Positions 39,446 through 48,516 of a stretch of DNA of 64,000 nt are shown piece by piece. This DNA is from Bacillus sp. B1-b2 (GTDB lineage Bacteria > Bacillota > Bacilli > Bacillales > Cytobacillaceae): assembly GCF_009183415.1 (NCBI RefSeq), contig NZ_WEHU01000015.1, positions 1 to 64,000 on the forward strand, in the 5' to 3' direction. A model generated the notes under the pieces. It saw only the letters and a list, made by a program, of their open reading frames with translations, had not been told where the DNA came from and made no database searches. Numbering within the stretch: the stretch's first letter is position 1; every line of letters starts with the position of its first letter. Both the position numbers and the translations under genes were made by a program.

Positions 39446-40240
39446 ATGAAATTTGCGATAACCTCAAAAGGTGATACTAAATCAGAAAACCTAGTGCAAG
39501 TAATGAAACAATATTTACTTGATTTTGATATTGAATATAACGAGGAAGAGCCTGATATTGTCATTTCTGTAGGTGGAGACGGTACCCTTCTTTATGCCTT
39601 TCATCGCTATAGTAATCGTTTAGATAAAACCGCTTTTGTTGGTATGCATACTGGTCACCTTGGTTTTTATGCTGATTGGACACCTGATGAATTAGAAAAG
39701 TTAGTGATTGCTGTTGCAAAAACACCATACAGTACAATTGAATATCCTCTACTTGAGGTTATTGTTCGTTATCAAAATGAAGAAAAAGAAACAAGATATC
39801 TTGCGCTTAATGAATCAGCGGTAAAAAGTATGGAAGGTACATTCGTGATGGATGTGGAGATAAGAGGAGAGCATTTTGAACGATTTAGAGGAGATGGCTT
39901 ATGTGTGTCCACTCCGTCTGGTAGTACTGCCTATAATAAGGCATTGGGTGGTGCTATTGTGCATCCATCTATAGAGGCTATTCAGCTTGCGGAAATGGCA
40001 TCTATCAATAATCGAGTTTTTCGTACAGTGGGATCTCCTCTAATTCTTCCAAAACATCATACTTGTGTATTAAGGCCAGTTAACGAGCCGAACTTTCAGA
40101 TAACAATCGATCATTTGAATTTGCTACATAAAAAAGTTAAATCCATTGAATTTCGAGTAGCAGAGGAAAAGATTCGTTTTGCACGATATCGCTTGTTCCC
40201 TTTTTGGAAGCGAGTTCATGATTCTTTTATTTCTGAGTAA
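39446..40240 (+). CDS. nadK: NAD kinase
   Basis: Phosphorylates NAD to NADP. GGDGT at 43-47, NE/S motif ALNESAVKS, and the glycine-rich substrate loop [17 protein letters not shown]. 264 aa, the compact Gram-positive length. ATG after AGGATAGGAG. The pseudouridine synthase follows after 15 bases. Confidence 0.94.
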   Translation: MKFAITSKGDTKSENLVQVMKQYLLDFDIEYNEEEPDIVISVGGDGTLLYAFHRYSNRLDKTAFVGMHTGHLGFYADWTPDELEKLVIAVAKTPYSTIEYPLLEVIVRYQNEEKETRYLALNESAVKSMEGTFVMDVEIRGEHFERFRGDGLCVSTPSGSTAYNKALGGAIVHPSIEAIQLAEMASINNRVFRTVGSPLILPKHHTCVLRPVNEPNFQITIDHLNLLHKKVKSIEFRVAEEKIRFARYRLFPFWKRVHDSFISE

Positions 40241-40255
40241 GTAAGGAGAGATGTT

Positions 40256-41152
40256 TTGGGCTTTACGTTAGACTGGAATATTCGAGAAGAAGTTGCTGTG
40301 ACGATAAAGGAATTTTTAAAGAATCATAAAATTTCAAAGTCTGCTTTAACAGATATTAAGTTTAAAGGAGGTAGAATTACGGTAAATGGGTTGGAGCAAA
40401 ATGTTAAATATAAGTTAAATAAAGGCGACCACCTAGCTGTGATTTTTCCACCTGAAAAACCTAGTGAAGGCCTCATTCCTGAATCTATTCCTTTACCAAT
40501 TGTATATGAAGATGATTTTTTACTTATTGTTAAAAAAGTACCTGGAATGAATACAATTCCCTCTAGAGAACATCCAAAGGGGAGCTTGGCAAATGCATTA
40601 GTAGGCTATTATCAAGCCAAAAGAATAGAGGCAACTATACATATTGTTACAAGGCTTGATCGAGATACTTCAGGACTTGTGTTAATTGCTAAACACCGCC
40701 ATATTCATCATTTGCTTAGTGGACAGCAAAAGACAGGTGACGTGAAAAGAAAATATCTTGCTTTTGCAGAAGGTACCATGAAACCAGAGAGTGGTACGAT
40801 AAATGAGCCAATTGGAAGATGTGTGGATAGTATTATTCAGAGAGAAGTACGAGAAGATGGAAAAAATGCGATAACACACTATAGAGTTTTGACTAGTAAA
40901 GCTGCTTTTTCTATAGTAGAGCTATCGTTAGAAACAGGTAGAACTCATCAAATTAGGGTTCATTTATCGCATTTAGGTCATCCTCTTTTAGGAGATGATT
41001 TATACGGAGGAAGTAGAAAGTTAATTAGCAGACAAGCTCTTCACTGCTATTTTCTCTCCTTTACACATCCAATTACCGATAAAAAAATGGCTTTCTCAAT
41101 AGACCTACCAGATGATTTAGAAAAGGTGATAGAAGAAGAGGAAAGAAGCTAG
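40256..41152 (+). CDS. yjbO: RluA/RluD-family pseudouridine synthase YjbO
   Basis: 298 aa. N-terminal S4-like RNA-binding region (about 15-65), then the catalytic core with D135 in TRLDRDTSG. TTG start 5 bases after AAGGAGAG, reading MGFTLDW. It isomerises uridine in rRNA or tRNA; the exact target is unknown. Ends in its own terminator hairpin. Confidence 0.88.
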   Translation: MGFTLDWNIREEVAVTIKEFLKNHKISKSALTDIKFKGGRITVNGLEQNVKYKLNKGDHLAVIFPPEKPSEGLIPESIPLPIVYEDDFLLIVKKVPGMNTIPSREHPKGSLANALVGYYQAKRIEATIHIVTRLDRDTSGLVLIAKHRHIHHLLSGQQKTGDVKRKYLAFAEGTMKPESGTINEPIGRCVDSIIQREVREDGKNAITHYRVLTSKAAFSIVELSLETGRTHQIRVHLSHLGHPLLGDDLYGGSRKLISRQALHCYFLSFTHPITDKKMAFSIDLPDDLEKVIEEEERS

Positions 41153-41177
41153 TGTTACTAGGCTTCCTTCCTCTTTT
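41136..41177 (+). terminator. yjbO terminator
   Basis: A 14-bp stem from 41136 (AAGAGGAAAGAAGC) and its complement to 41175, then TTTT. The left arm lies at the end of the coding region. Confidence 0.85.
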
Positions 41178-41225
41178 GTGTAGCTAGTTAACATTATGCA
41201 AACTGAAAGTAGTGGTGCAAGGAAA

Positions 41226-41984
41226 TTAAATGTTGATATTCACTGACTCTGAAAAGGTACGGAATTTTTCTTTTACATAAGGCATGGTGGATGGGACTGA
41301 ATAAATGGTCATTTCTGGATAGCGTAGTGCTGATAATTTACCACCAAATACTGCACCAGTATCGATATTATAGGTACGGTTGATATGTCTTACTTCGGAA
41401 ACGGGAGTGTGCCCGTAGACAATAATTGGTTTACCCTGATAATCTTTCGACCAGTCTTTTCTTACAGGTGAACCGTCGTTATGTTTTTCTCCTGTAATAT
41501 CTCCGTATAATACAAAGGTTTTAACTTTATCATTTACTTTCCCAATTAATTCTTCCTTAATTCCTGCATGGGCAATGATTAGCTTTTGCTCATCTAGTTG
41601 TTGATATAATGGAGCATTTTCGTATAATTCCCTAAACTGTTTGCTTACTCTAGCTTGCTCTTTTTTATTTAATGCTTTATATTCTGCCACAGTTGTTTCA
41701 AGTCCATGTGTAATTTGCACTTTTCTTCCGATAAAATAGCGATATAATTTATTACAATGATTTCCTGGAACATAATAGGCTTTTTTCTGTTGCACTAACT
41801 GATATACTATCTCTATAACTTTTAATGACTCAGGACCTCTATCTGTTAAATCACCAACAAAAGCTAATTGATGATTATCAGGATGTATAGGAATTCCTTG
41901 TTCCCATACATAACCTAGTGTATGGGTTAAGTGCTCAAACTCTTTATAGCATCCATGGATATCTCCAATAATATCTATCTTCAT
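41226..41984 (-). CDS. prpE: Bis(5'-nucleosyl)-tetraphosphatase PrpE
   Basis: 252-aa calcineurin-like metallophosphatase. Metal ligands D8 and H10 in [13 protein letters not shown], and GNHCNK are present. B. subtilis PrpE hydrolyses Ap4A and acts as a germination-related phosphatase. ATG 41984 follows AAGGAGG; a longer frame from 42008 starts within the leader. Divergent from the antiporter gene. Confidence 0.9.
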   Translation of the reverse strand: MKIDIIGDIHGCYKEFEHLTHTLGYVWEQGIPIHPDNHQLAFVGDLTDRGPESLKVIEIVYQLVQQKKAYYVPGNHCNKLYRYFIGRKVQITHGLETTVAEYKALNKKEQARVSKQFRELYENAPLYQQLDEQKLIIAHAGIKEELIGKVNDKVKTFVLYGDITGEKHNDGSPVRKDWSKDYQGKPIIVYGHTPVSEVRHINRTYNIDTGAVFGGKLSALRYPEMTIYSVPSTMPYVKEKFRTFSESVNINI

Positions 41985-42348
41985 AATAACCTCCTTAGCA
42001 AATGACACATACTTACTATATCCAAAATCTCTAACAAATTGTTTTAAGGTATTTTTTATTTTTATCCTTTGTTTATTTTTATAAACAAATAATGTTTATG
42101 AAAAGACAACTTAATAATTCTTTGTTACTATAGGGAAATATATATAAGGAGGAGGGGAGTAAGCGGAAAGAAGAGTTAGAAGCTCCATTCTTTACAAAAT
42201 GAAACAAGAAGCGAATTATTTCCTTATACTAGGCTTCATTTTTTAAGGAATTGGATTTGTTAGATTCAAACAAAAGCTAGTTAGAATCTAATTAATGTAT
42301 GAGAAAAAGGTCATAGGTATATATTTTATTAGAAAAGGGGGAATTAAA
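41985..42348. other. Divergent promoter region prpE/yjbQ
   Basis: 364 bases. A perfect palindrome TTTGTTTAT-TTTT-ATAAACAAA spans 42068-42089, close to an ATAATGTTTATG repeat. A weak stem at about 42215-42246 ends in a T-run (TTCATTTTTT) and may be an attenuator. An AAGGAGGAGG sequence at 42144-42153 leads to no reading frame. I see no riboswitch I can name. Confidence 0.5.
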
Positions 42349-44199
42349 TTGGCACACGGTGCTTCATTTACTTCACTTGTTATTGTCGTTACAGTTGCTT
42401 TATTAACACCAATAGTCCTTCAGAGGCTAAAGTTAAACATCATTCCTGTAGTGGTGGCAGAAATACTTATGGGATTAATTATAGGGAAAAGTGGATTTAA
42501 TATTGTAGAGCCTGATATGTGGCTCGAAACATTATCAACACTAGGTTTTATTTTTCTTATGTTCTTAAGTGGGTTAGAAATTGATTTTTCTGCTTTTTCT
42601 AGTAAGAAGAAAAGAGAGACTTTACCAAATGGAAAACAGGAACCAAAACCATTTTCCACATCTATTATTATTTTTATAGCTATCTTACTACTTTCTATTG
42701 TTTTAAGTTATATATTTGTTCTTGCTGGATTTGTAGATAGTGTCTTCTTAATGACCATCATCATAGCAACTATTTCCTTAGGGGTTGTAGTTCCAACACT
42801 TAAAGAAGCAGATATTATGAAATCTGTTATCGGCCAAATTATTTTACTAGTAGCTGTTATAGCAGATTTAGTCACGATGATTCTTCTTGCCGTTTTCGCT
42901 TCTATTAATGAAAGTGAAGGTAACACTTGGCTATTATTGTTCTTATTTGTAGCAGGCGTAATCTTATATTTTGTAGGTAGAAGATTTAAGAGTACAAAGA
43001 TAATGGATACTTTATCAAGAGGAACTGTTCAAATTGGTACAAGAGCAGTGTTTGCACTGATTATCTTTTTAGTGGCACTTTCTGAATCAGTAGGAGCAGA
43101 GCATATTTTAGGAGCATTTTTGGCAGGAGTGCTTGTTTCCTTACTGTCACCTAATGAAGAATTAGTACATCAATTAGATTCATTTGGATATGGATTTTTG
43201 ATTCCTATCTTCTTTGTTATGATCGGAGTAGATATGGATATATGGTCTTTATTTACAGAACCGATGCTGTTAATGTTTATTCCTTTATTATTAATAGCTC
43301 TACTAATAAGCAAATTATTGCCAGTTTATTATTTAAAGAAATGGTATGATAATAAAACAATTATTTCGTCCGGTTTCTTATTAACATCCACTCTATCATT
43401 AGTTATTGCAGCTGCAACAATAGGGGAAAGGTTAGATATTATTACTACAGAAATGAGTGGGATTTTTATACTGGTCGCTATCATTTCTTGTATTATCACA
43501 CCGATTGTATTTAAGAAGCTCTTCCCAAAAGATGCGGCTGGAGACAAGGTAATCAAGGTGTCAATTATTGGTGTGAACCAAGTGACTATGCAGGTGTATC
43601 AAGAATTAAAGTCTCCTTTATATGAGGTTACTTTCTATCATAAGAAACAAGAAAAACAAGATTTTCAAATTGCCGATTCCTTATTCGAAATTGTCGAATT
43701 AGATCATTATTCTGAGGAGATTTTACAGCAAACCAAAATACTATCAGATGATATAGTGGTTGTTTCTACTGGAGATAATGATATTAATGAAAAAATCAGT
43801 ATATCGATTAAACAAGCAGGAGTAGAACGTGTCATTTGTAGAGTAGAGGACTTAGAAAAAGAAGAGATGCTTCGCAGAGAAGGAATTGAAGTATTCTCTA
43901 TGCTGAATTCTACAAAAGCACTATTAACAGCGTTAATACAATCTCCTAATATATTTGCGTTACTTGGTAATAATGAAACATCCCTTCATGAAATTACCTT
44001 GAAAAATAAGGATTATGAAGGAGTGACATTGCGAACATTCCCATTTACTGGAGATGTGATTTTTGTAAGAATTTTTAGAGGAACGGATTCTGTCATTCCT
44101 CATGGAGATACAGAGCTACATGTAAATGATCATCTAATCGTTACAGGTTCAGAGGAATATGTAACACAATTAAAACGCCAATTAGAGTTTAATATGTAG
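42349..44199 (+). CDS. yjbQ: CPA2 family cation:proton antiporter YjbQ
   Basis: 616 aa. N-terminal two-thirds are 12-13 membrane helices of the Na+/H+ exchanger type (GLIIGKSGFN, EHILGAFLAGVL); the cytoplasmic end holds a TrkA_N-like domain without a clear GxGxxG and a TrkA_C domain (VNDHLIVTGSEEY). Probably a K+(Na+)/H+ antiporter regulated by nucleotide or c-di-AMP binding. TTG 42349 follows AAAGGGGG; the longer in-frame ATG at 42295 has no site. Confidence 0.85.
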   Translation: MAHGASFTSLVIVVTVALLTPIVLQRLKLNIIPVVVAEILMGLIIGKSGFNIVEPDMWLETLSTLGFIFLMFLSGLEIDFSAFSSKKKRETLPNGKQEPKPFSTSIIIFIAILLLSIVLSYIFVLAGFVDSVFLMTIIIATISLGVVVPTLKEADIMKSVIGQIILLVAVIADLVTMILLAVFASINESEGNTWLLLFLFVAGVILYFVGRRFKSTKIMDTLSRGTVQIGTRAVFALIIFLVALSESVGAEHILGAFLAGVLVSLLSPNEELVHQLDSFGYGFLIPIFFVMIGVDMDIWSLFTEPMLLMFIPLLLIALLISKLLPVYYLKKWYDNKTIISSGFLLTSTLSLVIAAATIGERLDIITTEMSGIFILVAIISCIITPIVFKKLFPKDAAGDKVIKVSIIGVNQVTMQVYQELKSPLYEVTFYHKKQEKQDFQIADSLFEIVELDHYSEEILQQTKILSDDIVVVSTGDNDINEKISISIKQAGVERVICRVEDLEKEEMLRREGIEVFSMLNSTKALLTALIQSPNIFALLGNNETSLHEITLKNKDYEGVTLRTFPFTGDVIFVRIFRGTDSVIPHGDTELHVNDHLIVTGSEEYVTQLKRQLEFNM

Positions 44200-44207
44200 G
44201 ATAAAAG

Positions 44208-44240
44208 TGGTGGAAGAGCGGAATATCTTCCACTCTTTTT
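44208..44240 (+). terminator. yjbQ terminator
   Basis: GTGGAAGA pairs with TCTTCCAC, followed by TCTTTTTG. Confidence 0.82.
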
Positions 44241-44301
44241 GTAAAAATAAGCATAACACCTATTCTAACAGTGCTTTCTTTTTTATCATATCTGTAGTAA
44301 A

Positions 44302-44320
44302 ATTAGTACTAGGTACTAAT
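44302..44320 (+). promoter_or_regulatory. FapR operator upstream of fabI
   Basis: ATTAGTACTAGGTACTAAT is an almost exact palindrome and matches the FapR consensus. It overlaps a TAAAAT -10 (44298-44303), the same geometry as at fabH. Confidence 0.92.
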
Positions 44321-44350
44321 AACTTGTAATAGTTTATAGGAGGAATAAGA

Positions 44351-45124
44351 ATGACTTTTTCATTAAAGGACAAAACCTATGTAGTAATGGGTGTTGCAAA
44401 TAAAAGAAGTATCGCATGGGGAATTGCGACTTCTTTGCATAAAGCAGGAGCTCGTCTAATTTTTACGTACGCAGGGGAAAGACTAGAGAAGAGTGTAAGA
44501 GACTTAGTTGCTACTCTAGATTCAACAGATAGCTTAGTTCTTCCATGTGATGTAACGGATGATGCAGAGATTGCTAAATGCTTTGAAGCAATAAAAAATG
44601 AAGTGGGCACTATTCATGGTATTGCACACTGTATCGCATTTGCTAATAAAGAAGAATTACAAGGCGATTATATGAACACAACTAGAGAAGGCTTCTTGCT
44701 TGCACATAATATTAGTTCTTATTCTTTAACAGCAGTTGCGAAGGAAGCGAAAGGGCTTATGACAGAAGGCGGAAGTATTGTTACGTTAACTTACTTAGGA
44801 GGAGAGCGTGCAATCAGAAACTATAATGTTATGGGTGTAGCAAAAGCGTCACTAGATGCAAGTGTTCGCTACTTAGCGACAGATCTTGGAAAAGAAGGAA
44901 TTCGAGTTAACTCTATTTCAGCGGGTCCAATTCGTACTCTATCTGCAAAAGGAATTAGCGACTTTAACTCCATTCTTAAAGAAATTGAAGACCGTTCACC
45001 ACTAAGAAGAACTACTACTCCTGAAGAAGTGGGAGATACAGCTGTATTCTTATTCAGTGATTTTTCTAGAGGAATTACGGGAGAAAACATTCACGTTGAT
45101 TCAGGTTTCCATATCATATCTTAA
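44351..45124 (+). CDS. fabI: Enoyl-ACP reductase FabI
   Basis: NADH/NADPH-dependent reductase of the last fatty acid elongation step and the triclosan target. SDR fold with a modified glycine motif GVANKRSIAWGIA and catalytic Y148, Y158 and K165. 257 aa. ATG after AGGAGG. In B. subtilis it follows the thi genes and precedes cotO; here it follows yjbQ directly. Confidence 0.96.
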   Translation: MTFSLKDKTYVVMGVANKRSIAWGIATSLHKAGARLIFTYAGERLEKSVRDLVATLDSTDSLVLPCDVTDDAEIAKCFEAIKNEVGTIHGIAHCIAFANKEELQGDYMNTTREGFLLAHNISSYSLTAVAKEAKGLMTEGGSIVTLTYLGGERAIRNYNVMGVAKASLDASVRYLATDLGKEGIRVNSISAGPIRTLSAKGISDFNSILKEIEDRSPLRRTTTPEEVGDTAVFLFSDFSRGITGENIHVDSGFHIIS

Positions 45125-45130
45125 TAATAG

Positions 45131-45178
45131 CCAAGCTATGCAAAAAGAGTTTTTACCTTTTTGTGTAGCTTTTTTTTA
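45131..45178 (+). terminator. fabI terminator
   Basis: AAGCTATGCAAAAA and TTTTTGTGTAGCTT pair with one wobble, followed by a long T-run. Confidence 0.9.
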
Positions 45179-45251
45179 TATTTATAGTATCGGTGTTTCT
45201 GTATTCCTATTCGTAAATGACACTATTCCATCTTTTTCATATGTAATTCGG

Positions 45252-45280
45252 TACAAAATAGGTGATTGTTGCATACATTA
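45252..45280 (+). promoter_or_regulatory. Sigma-K-like promoter of cotO
   Basis: TACA at 45252-45255 and CATACATTA at 45272-45280 with 16 bases between, matching mACm-N16-CATANNNTA. Expected for a late mother-cell coat gene. Confidence 0.65.
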
Positions 45281-45332
45281 GGATGAATTCATTAAAACAT
45301 TTGCTGTGAAATGCTATAGGAGGTGATTTTTT

Positions 45333-45836
45333 ATGAATCAGAATGATAGTAAGCCACAAATGAAGCCAACAACGAAAACCATGGTCGGAAATATGCAAAC
45401 AAGTTTCTCTAAAAAGATTTCTAAACTTGATAAATACAAGGAACTCATGGATAAATTAGAAAAAGAGAAACAGCTTCAAGAAATAAAGAAAATCAAAGAA
45501 GAAGCTGAGCAAACGTTAGATGCCAAAGAAATCCAGAAAGAAATAGCACAATACGAAACGAAGCAGCTGGAAATAGAAACTATTTCTTCTCGCAAACCAT
45601 CTTTTAAAAGGGTTAAAAGCTTTAAAGAAATGGATATAACGGAGAAATTAGCATACTTACTTCATTTTCCTAAGCAATTACCACCAGTTCCTTGTATTGT
45701 ATCAACGAAAACAGATAATTATAGAGGATTTGTTTTGCAATTGGATGGAGGATATGTTGAATTGCGTTTAATGGATCAAACAATTACCTCCATTAAGCTT
45801 TCAACTGTACAGGATGTAAAAATGATTGGAATATAA
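45333..45836 (+). CDS. cotO: Spore coat protein CotO
   Basis: 167 aa. The N-terminal half is a Lys/Glu-rich coiled-coil stretch (about 25-85); the C-terminal domain (110-167) has PCIVSTKTDNYRGFVLQLDG and ends VKMIGI, both characteristic of CotO. CotO helps assemble the outer coat with CotZ, encoded next door. ATG after AGGAGGTGAT. Shorter than B. subtilis CotO. Confidence 0.8.
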   Translation: MNQNDSKPQMKPTTKTMVGNMQTSFSKKISKLDKYKELMDKLEKEKQLQEIKKIKEEAEQTLDAKEIQKEIAQYETKQLEIETISSRKPSFKRVKSFKEMDITEKLAYLLHFPKQLPPVPCIVSTKTDNYRGFVLQLDGGYVELRLMDQTITSIKLSTVQDVKMIGI

Positions 45837-45878
45837 AAAATGTGGCAGAGCTTTCTTAGCTTTGCCACATTTTTTTTA
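45836..45878. terminator. cotO terminator
   Basis: AAAAAATGTGGCAGAGCT pairs with AGCTTTGCCACATTTTTT with one wobble; runs of A and T on either side. Confidence 0.9.
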
Positions 45879-45976
45879 TTCCTGAAATTCTACAAAACAG
45901 TGAACAATTCTATTTAATACTTGTCTGATAACATGTGTAACCATATCTAAACATAAAATGATGAAGAGTGTGTTTT

Positions 45977-46009
45977 AGAAAAACAGGGAAGTCATCATGA
46001 CCTCCCTGT
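45977..46009 (-). terminator. cotZ terminator
   Basis: ACAGGGA(A)GTCAT and ATGAC(C)TCCCTGT arms, with TTTTTCT following on the minus strand. Confidence 0.78.
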
Positions 46010-46022
46010 AGTTAACTAAATA

Positions 46023-46508
46023 TTAGTCACAGATGTCTAAGTCAACGTCAGCAATACATTGTACTGCACAGAAGCAGCTTAAATCAACTGTGATACAGCT
46101 TGAAGTACGACGGAATCCTTCTAATTCACAAATTTTGCTTAAGTCGATTCCTTTGTGTCCTACGATATCAAGAGTGTCTCCATCTTTTCCAATAGGAGCA
46201 AGAACGCGTAATACTGCACAGCAGTTATCGAATACATCTTCTACACGGAAGAAGATGGATACGCAATTACAATCTGATCCAGTAAAGAAAGCATGGAATG
46301 GTGACCCATCAGCTGTACTTAATACAAATACACGAGTATCTGCTTTGTTACGTTTAGTTGGTGATACAAGTGACCCTAATGGTTCAGAGAAACAATTTGT
46401 TTCACACTCACAATTGTCTTCCGCATTATCTTGGATATCTTTAATGGCACGAACCACTTCGCACACACAGCTGGAACCGTATTTATCTTCTTTTTTTCCA
46501 CAACCCAT
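46023..46508 (-). CDS. cotZ: CotY/CotZ family spore coat protein
   Basis: 161 aa with 16 cysteines, among them SSCVCEVVRAI, NCECETNC, DCNCVSIFF and SCFCAVQCI. This Cys pattern and the GCGKKE start match CotZ/CotY, which form disulfide-linked crust or outer-coat lattices. ATG follows AAGGAGG. Only one family member is present, unlike the cotVWXYZ cluster in B. subtilis. A sigma-K-like promoter precedes it. Confidence 0.9.
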   Translation of the reverse strand: MGCGKKEDKYGSSCVCEVVRAIKDIQDNAEDNCECETNCFSEPLGSLVSPTKRNKADTRVFVLSTADGSPFHAFFTGSDCNCVSIFFRVEDVFDNCCAVLRVLAPIGKDGDTLDIVGHKGIDLSKICELEGFRRTSSCITVDLSCFCAVQCIADVDLDICD

Positions 46509-46556
46509 AATTGATTTCCTCCTTGTTTGTTTCTTTCTTTATAATTCTTACACTAC

Positions 46557-46585
46557 TAACATATTGCCGAAGGGGCTTATGGGTT
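46557..46585 (-). promoter_or_regulatory. Sigma-K-like promoter of cotZ
   Basis: Read on the minus strand, AACC at 46585-46582 and AATATGTTA at 46565-46557, spacing 16. One mismatch to CATANNNTA. Confidence 0.5.
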
Positions 46586-46668
46586 ACGGACAAACGCCTT
46601 TTTTCTTAAAATTGGGCTTTGAACCAATCATTTTATGAGGAATAGTCTTTTAAAGGAGGTTATGTAGG

Positions 46669-47025
46669 ATGGAGATAAGCTGGATTGAATTTATACTTTT
46701 ATTACTTGCAAGCTTTCGAATAACAAGGTTATTTGTGTTTGATCGTATTACAGAGTTTATTAGAAAAATATTCTTGGCAGAAGTAGAAGAAAAAAATGAA
46801 CAGGGAGAAACAGAGGTATTTATTGTACCTAAATCTGGTATTGTTAGAGGGTTCTTTGGGGAGCTAATTAGTTGCTATTGGTGTACAGGTGTTTGGGTAG
46901 CTGGATTTCTTACAATATTATATTATTTCTTTCCAACTATTTGTGAACCTTTTGTATTGCTTTTTGCGATAGCAGGAGCGGCATCATTAGTGGAAGCTTG
47001 TTTGCAAAAATTATTTCATGATTAG
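46669..47025 (+). CDS. yjcA: DUF1360 sporulation protein YjcA
   Basis: 118 aa, DUF1360 family. Hydrophobic N-terminal helix (about 5-20), the SFRITRLFVFDRI motif, then GELISCYWCTGVWVAGF and another membrane helix. Probably a small membrane protein made in sporulation; biochemical role unknown. ATG after AAAGGAGG. Position after cotZ matches B. subtilis yjcA. Confidence 0.85.
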   Translation: MEISWIEFILLLLASFRITRLFVFDRITEFIRKIFLAEVEEKNEQGETEVFIVPKSGIVRGFFGELISCYWCTGVWVAGFLTILYYFFPTICEPFVLLFAIAGAASLVEACLQKLFHD

Positions 47026-47050
47026 CTTTTGTCCAAATAGGCTAGATGTT

Positions 47051-47080
47051 TACACAAGCTTAATGCTAAAACATAGAATA
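47051..47080 (+). promoter_or_regulatory. Sigma-K-like promoter of the small CxC gene
   Basis: TACA at 47051-47054 and CATAGAATA at 47072-47080, spacing 17. The -10 matches CATANNNTA fully. Confidence 0.6.
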
Positions 47081-47141
47081 TGATAAGCAACTATCTTACG
47101 GAGTAGTATGCTTAATTATAGATAAATCAGGAGGAATTGGA

Positions 47142-47258
47142 ATGTTTGCGAAAAAGAAGCCAGAACAAATAATGAAAAAGCAACAACCACAACCAACAAA
47201 AGTAAAAAAGAAAAAATCAGGCTGTAATTGCGGGAAGAATTCAAGCTTTTCTAGATAA
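47142..47258 (+). CDS. Small basic CxC protein
   Basis: 38 codons, not recognised. Sequence is very basic: about a third Lys, runs of Gln/Pro in the middle, and a C-terminal GCNCG followed by SSFSR. Strong ribosome binding site AGGAGG before the ATG, a sigma-K-like promoter at 47051 and a terminator at 47356. It lies among coat genes, so I infer a minor spore coat component. Too short to be found by length-based gene calling. Confidence 0.7.
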   Translation: MFAKKKPEQIMKKQQPQPTKVKKKKSGCNCGKNSSFSR

Positions 47259-47355
47259 TAAATACATGATCTGGCATACATTAAGACAGCGTGTGATCTT
47301 AGTTATTTTAATATGTATAGGATAAGAATATAGAGAATAGTGTATGAAGTTGCCG

Positions 47356-47386
47356 AAACCCACGTAGATAGTGGGTTTATTTTTTT
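47356..47386 (+). terminator. Terminator after the small CxC gene
   Basis: AAACCCAC (47356-47363) and GTGGGTTT (47371-47378), followed by ATTTTTTTG. Confidence 0.9.
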
Positions 47387-47543
47387 GATAAATTTGCTCT
47401 GATAAACAGATAATAAGGTTTCAATTAGGGTGTATACAAAAATTGGGAAAAGAATATATGGGAATTATCTCATAATCAAAAGAATTTCGGAAAAAAATAT
47501 AGGTAATCTCCATAAAAAAATACTACATAGGGAAGGGAAGAAA

Positions 47544-48023
47544 ATGATTATAAAAAAGGGTAGCTTCTTATTAAGTATTTTAAGTATTTGTTTTCTTTTA
47601 ACAGGATGTAATGATGAATACAACGATAGCCGATGGTCGTTGTTTAAGAAAGTAGATCCAGAGCCAATGTCTATAAATAAAGAGAATAGCATAGATGAAA
47701 AGGCTATGGTAGAAGATATAAAAAAAGAAACGGCATCTGTTTCCTCTATATTTGACGTGGCGGTTATAAGAGGTAAGAAAGAAACTCTTATAGCTTATAA
47801 GGTAAAGCATATGGCACGGTTTAAGATGAAAAGTATTGAAGAAGAATTAAAAGAAAAGTTAAAGTCTAAGTATCCTGATGAAACATTCATCGTTTCCAGC
47901 GATTTTAAGATATTTTTAGAAACCATGCGATTATGGGATTTAATGCAAGATCCGGCATTTAGCGAGAAGAAAGCAAATAAACGCTTAGAAGATATTGTCC
48001 ATTTGAATAATGAATTAACGTAA
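47544..48023 (+). CDS. YhcN/YlaJ-type sporulation lipoprotein
   Basis: 159 aa. Signal peptide with lipobox LLTGC (about 16-20), then a mature part of helices and strands; DVAVIRGKKETLIAYKVKH resembles the YhcN/YlaJ lipoprotein family of spore membranes. Start at 47544 after AGGGAAGGGAAG; an upstream in-frame ATG-like start at 47430 lacks one. First gene of a spoVA-type operon, 13 bases ahead of spoVAC. Confidence 0.8.
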   Translation: MIIKKGSFLLSILSICFLLTGCNDEYNDSRWSLFKKVDPEPMSINKENSIDEKAMVEDIKKETASVSSIFDVAVIRGKKETLIAYKVKHMARFKMKSIEEELKEKLKSKYPDETFIVSSDFKIFLETMRLWDLMQDPAFSEKKANKRLEDIVHLNNELT

Positions 48024-48036
48024 AGGAGGGAGAAAT

Positions 48037-48516
48037 ATGGCTAACAGTAAAAAAAATAAAACACCAAAACAAAAGCAATATGAAAAGTTTGAACAACAAT
48101 TTGAAACAAAGAGGCCAGTGCTTAAAAACTGCATAAAAGCATTTTTGGTAGGTGGGTTTATTTGTTTTATTGGACAAGTAATTGCCTATATGTATATCTA
48201 TTTCTTTCATTTTACTGAGCAAACCTCTGGTAATCCAACCAGTGCTACGGTCATTTTCTTGTCTATGCTATTAACTGGATTTGGTATATATGATCGTTTA
48301 GGGCAATTTGCTGGAGCTGGAAGTGCAGTACCTGTTTCAGGGTTTGGTAATAGCATCATCTCCGCTGCCATCGAACACCGTACAGAAGGATTCGTTCTTG
48401 GCGTTGGAGGGAATATTTTTAAGCTAGCAGGTTCGGTTATCTTATTTGGTGTTTTTTCTGCATTCGTCGTAGCTTTAATTAAGACTATTTTTATTATGAT
48501 GACTGGGGGATTTTAA
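48037..48516 (+). CDS. spoVAC: Stage V sporulation protein AC
   Basis: 159 aa. A short basic N terminus, then about four membrane segments with the SpoVAC/AE repeat GFGIYDRLGQFAGAGSAVPV. SpoVAC acts as a mechanosensitive channel in the spore inner membrane for release of dipicolinic acid. Ends directly at the spoVAD start (no gap). Operon with the lipoprotein, AD, AE and DUF421 genes. Confidence 0.92.
   Translation: MANSKKNKTPKQKQYEKFEQQFETKRPVLKNCIKAFLVGGFICFIGQVIAYMYIYFFHFTEQTSGNPTSATVIFLSMLLTGFGIYDRLGQFAGAGSAVPVSGFGNSIISAAIEHRTEGFVLGVGGNIFKLAGSVILFGVFSAFVVALIKTIFIMMTGGF

Noticed and set aside
41985-42348. c-di-AMP (ydaO-type) riboswitch upstream of the antiporter
   Set aside because: I could not find the conserved ydaO core; only a weak stem with a T-run is present.
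46033-46638. 201-codon open frame on the plus strand opposite cotZ
   Set aside because: It is antisense to a clear Cys-rich coat gene with its own ribosome binding site and promoter, and its translation has low complexity and no family features.
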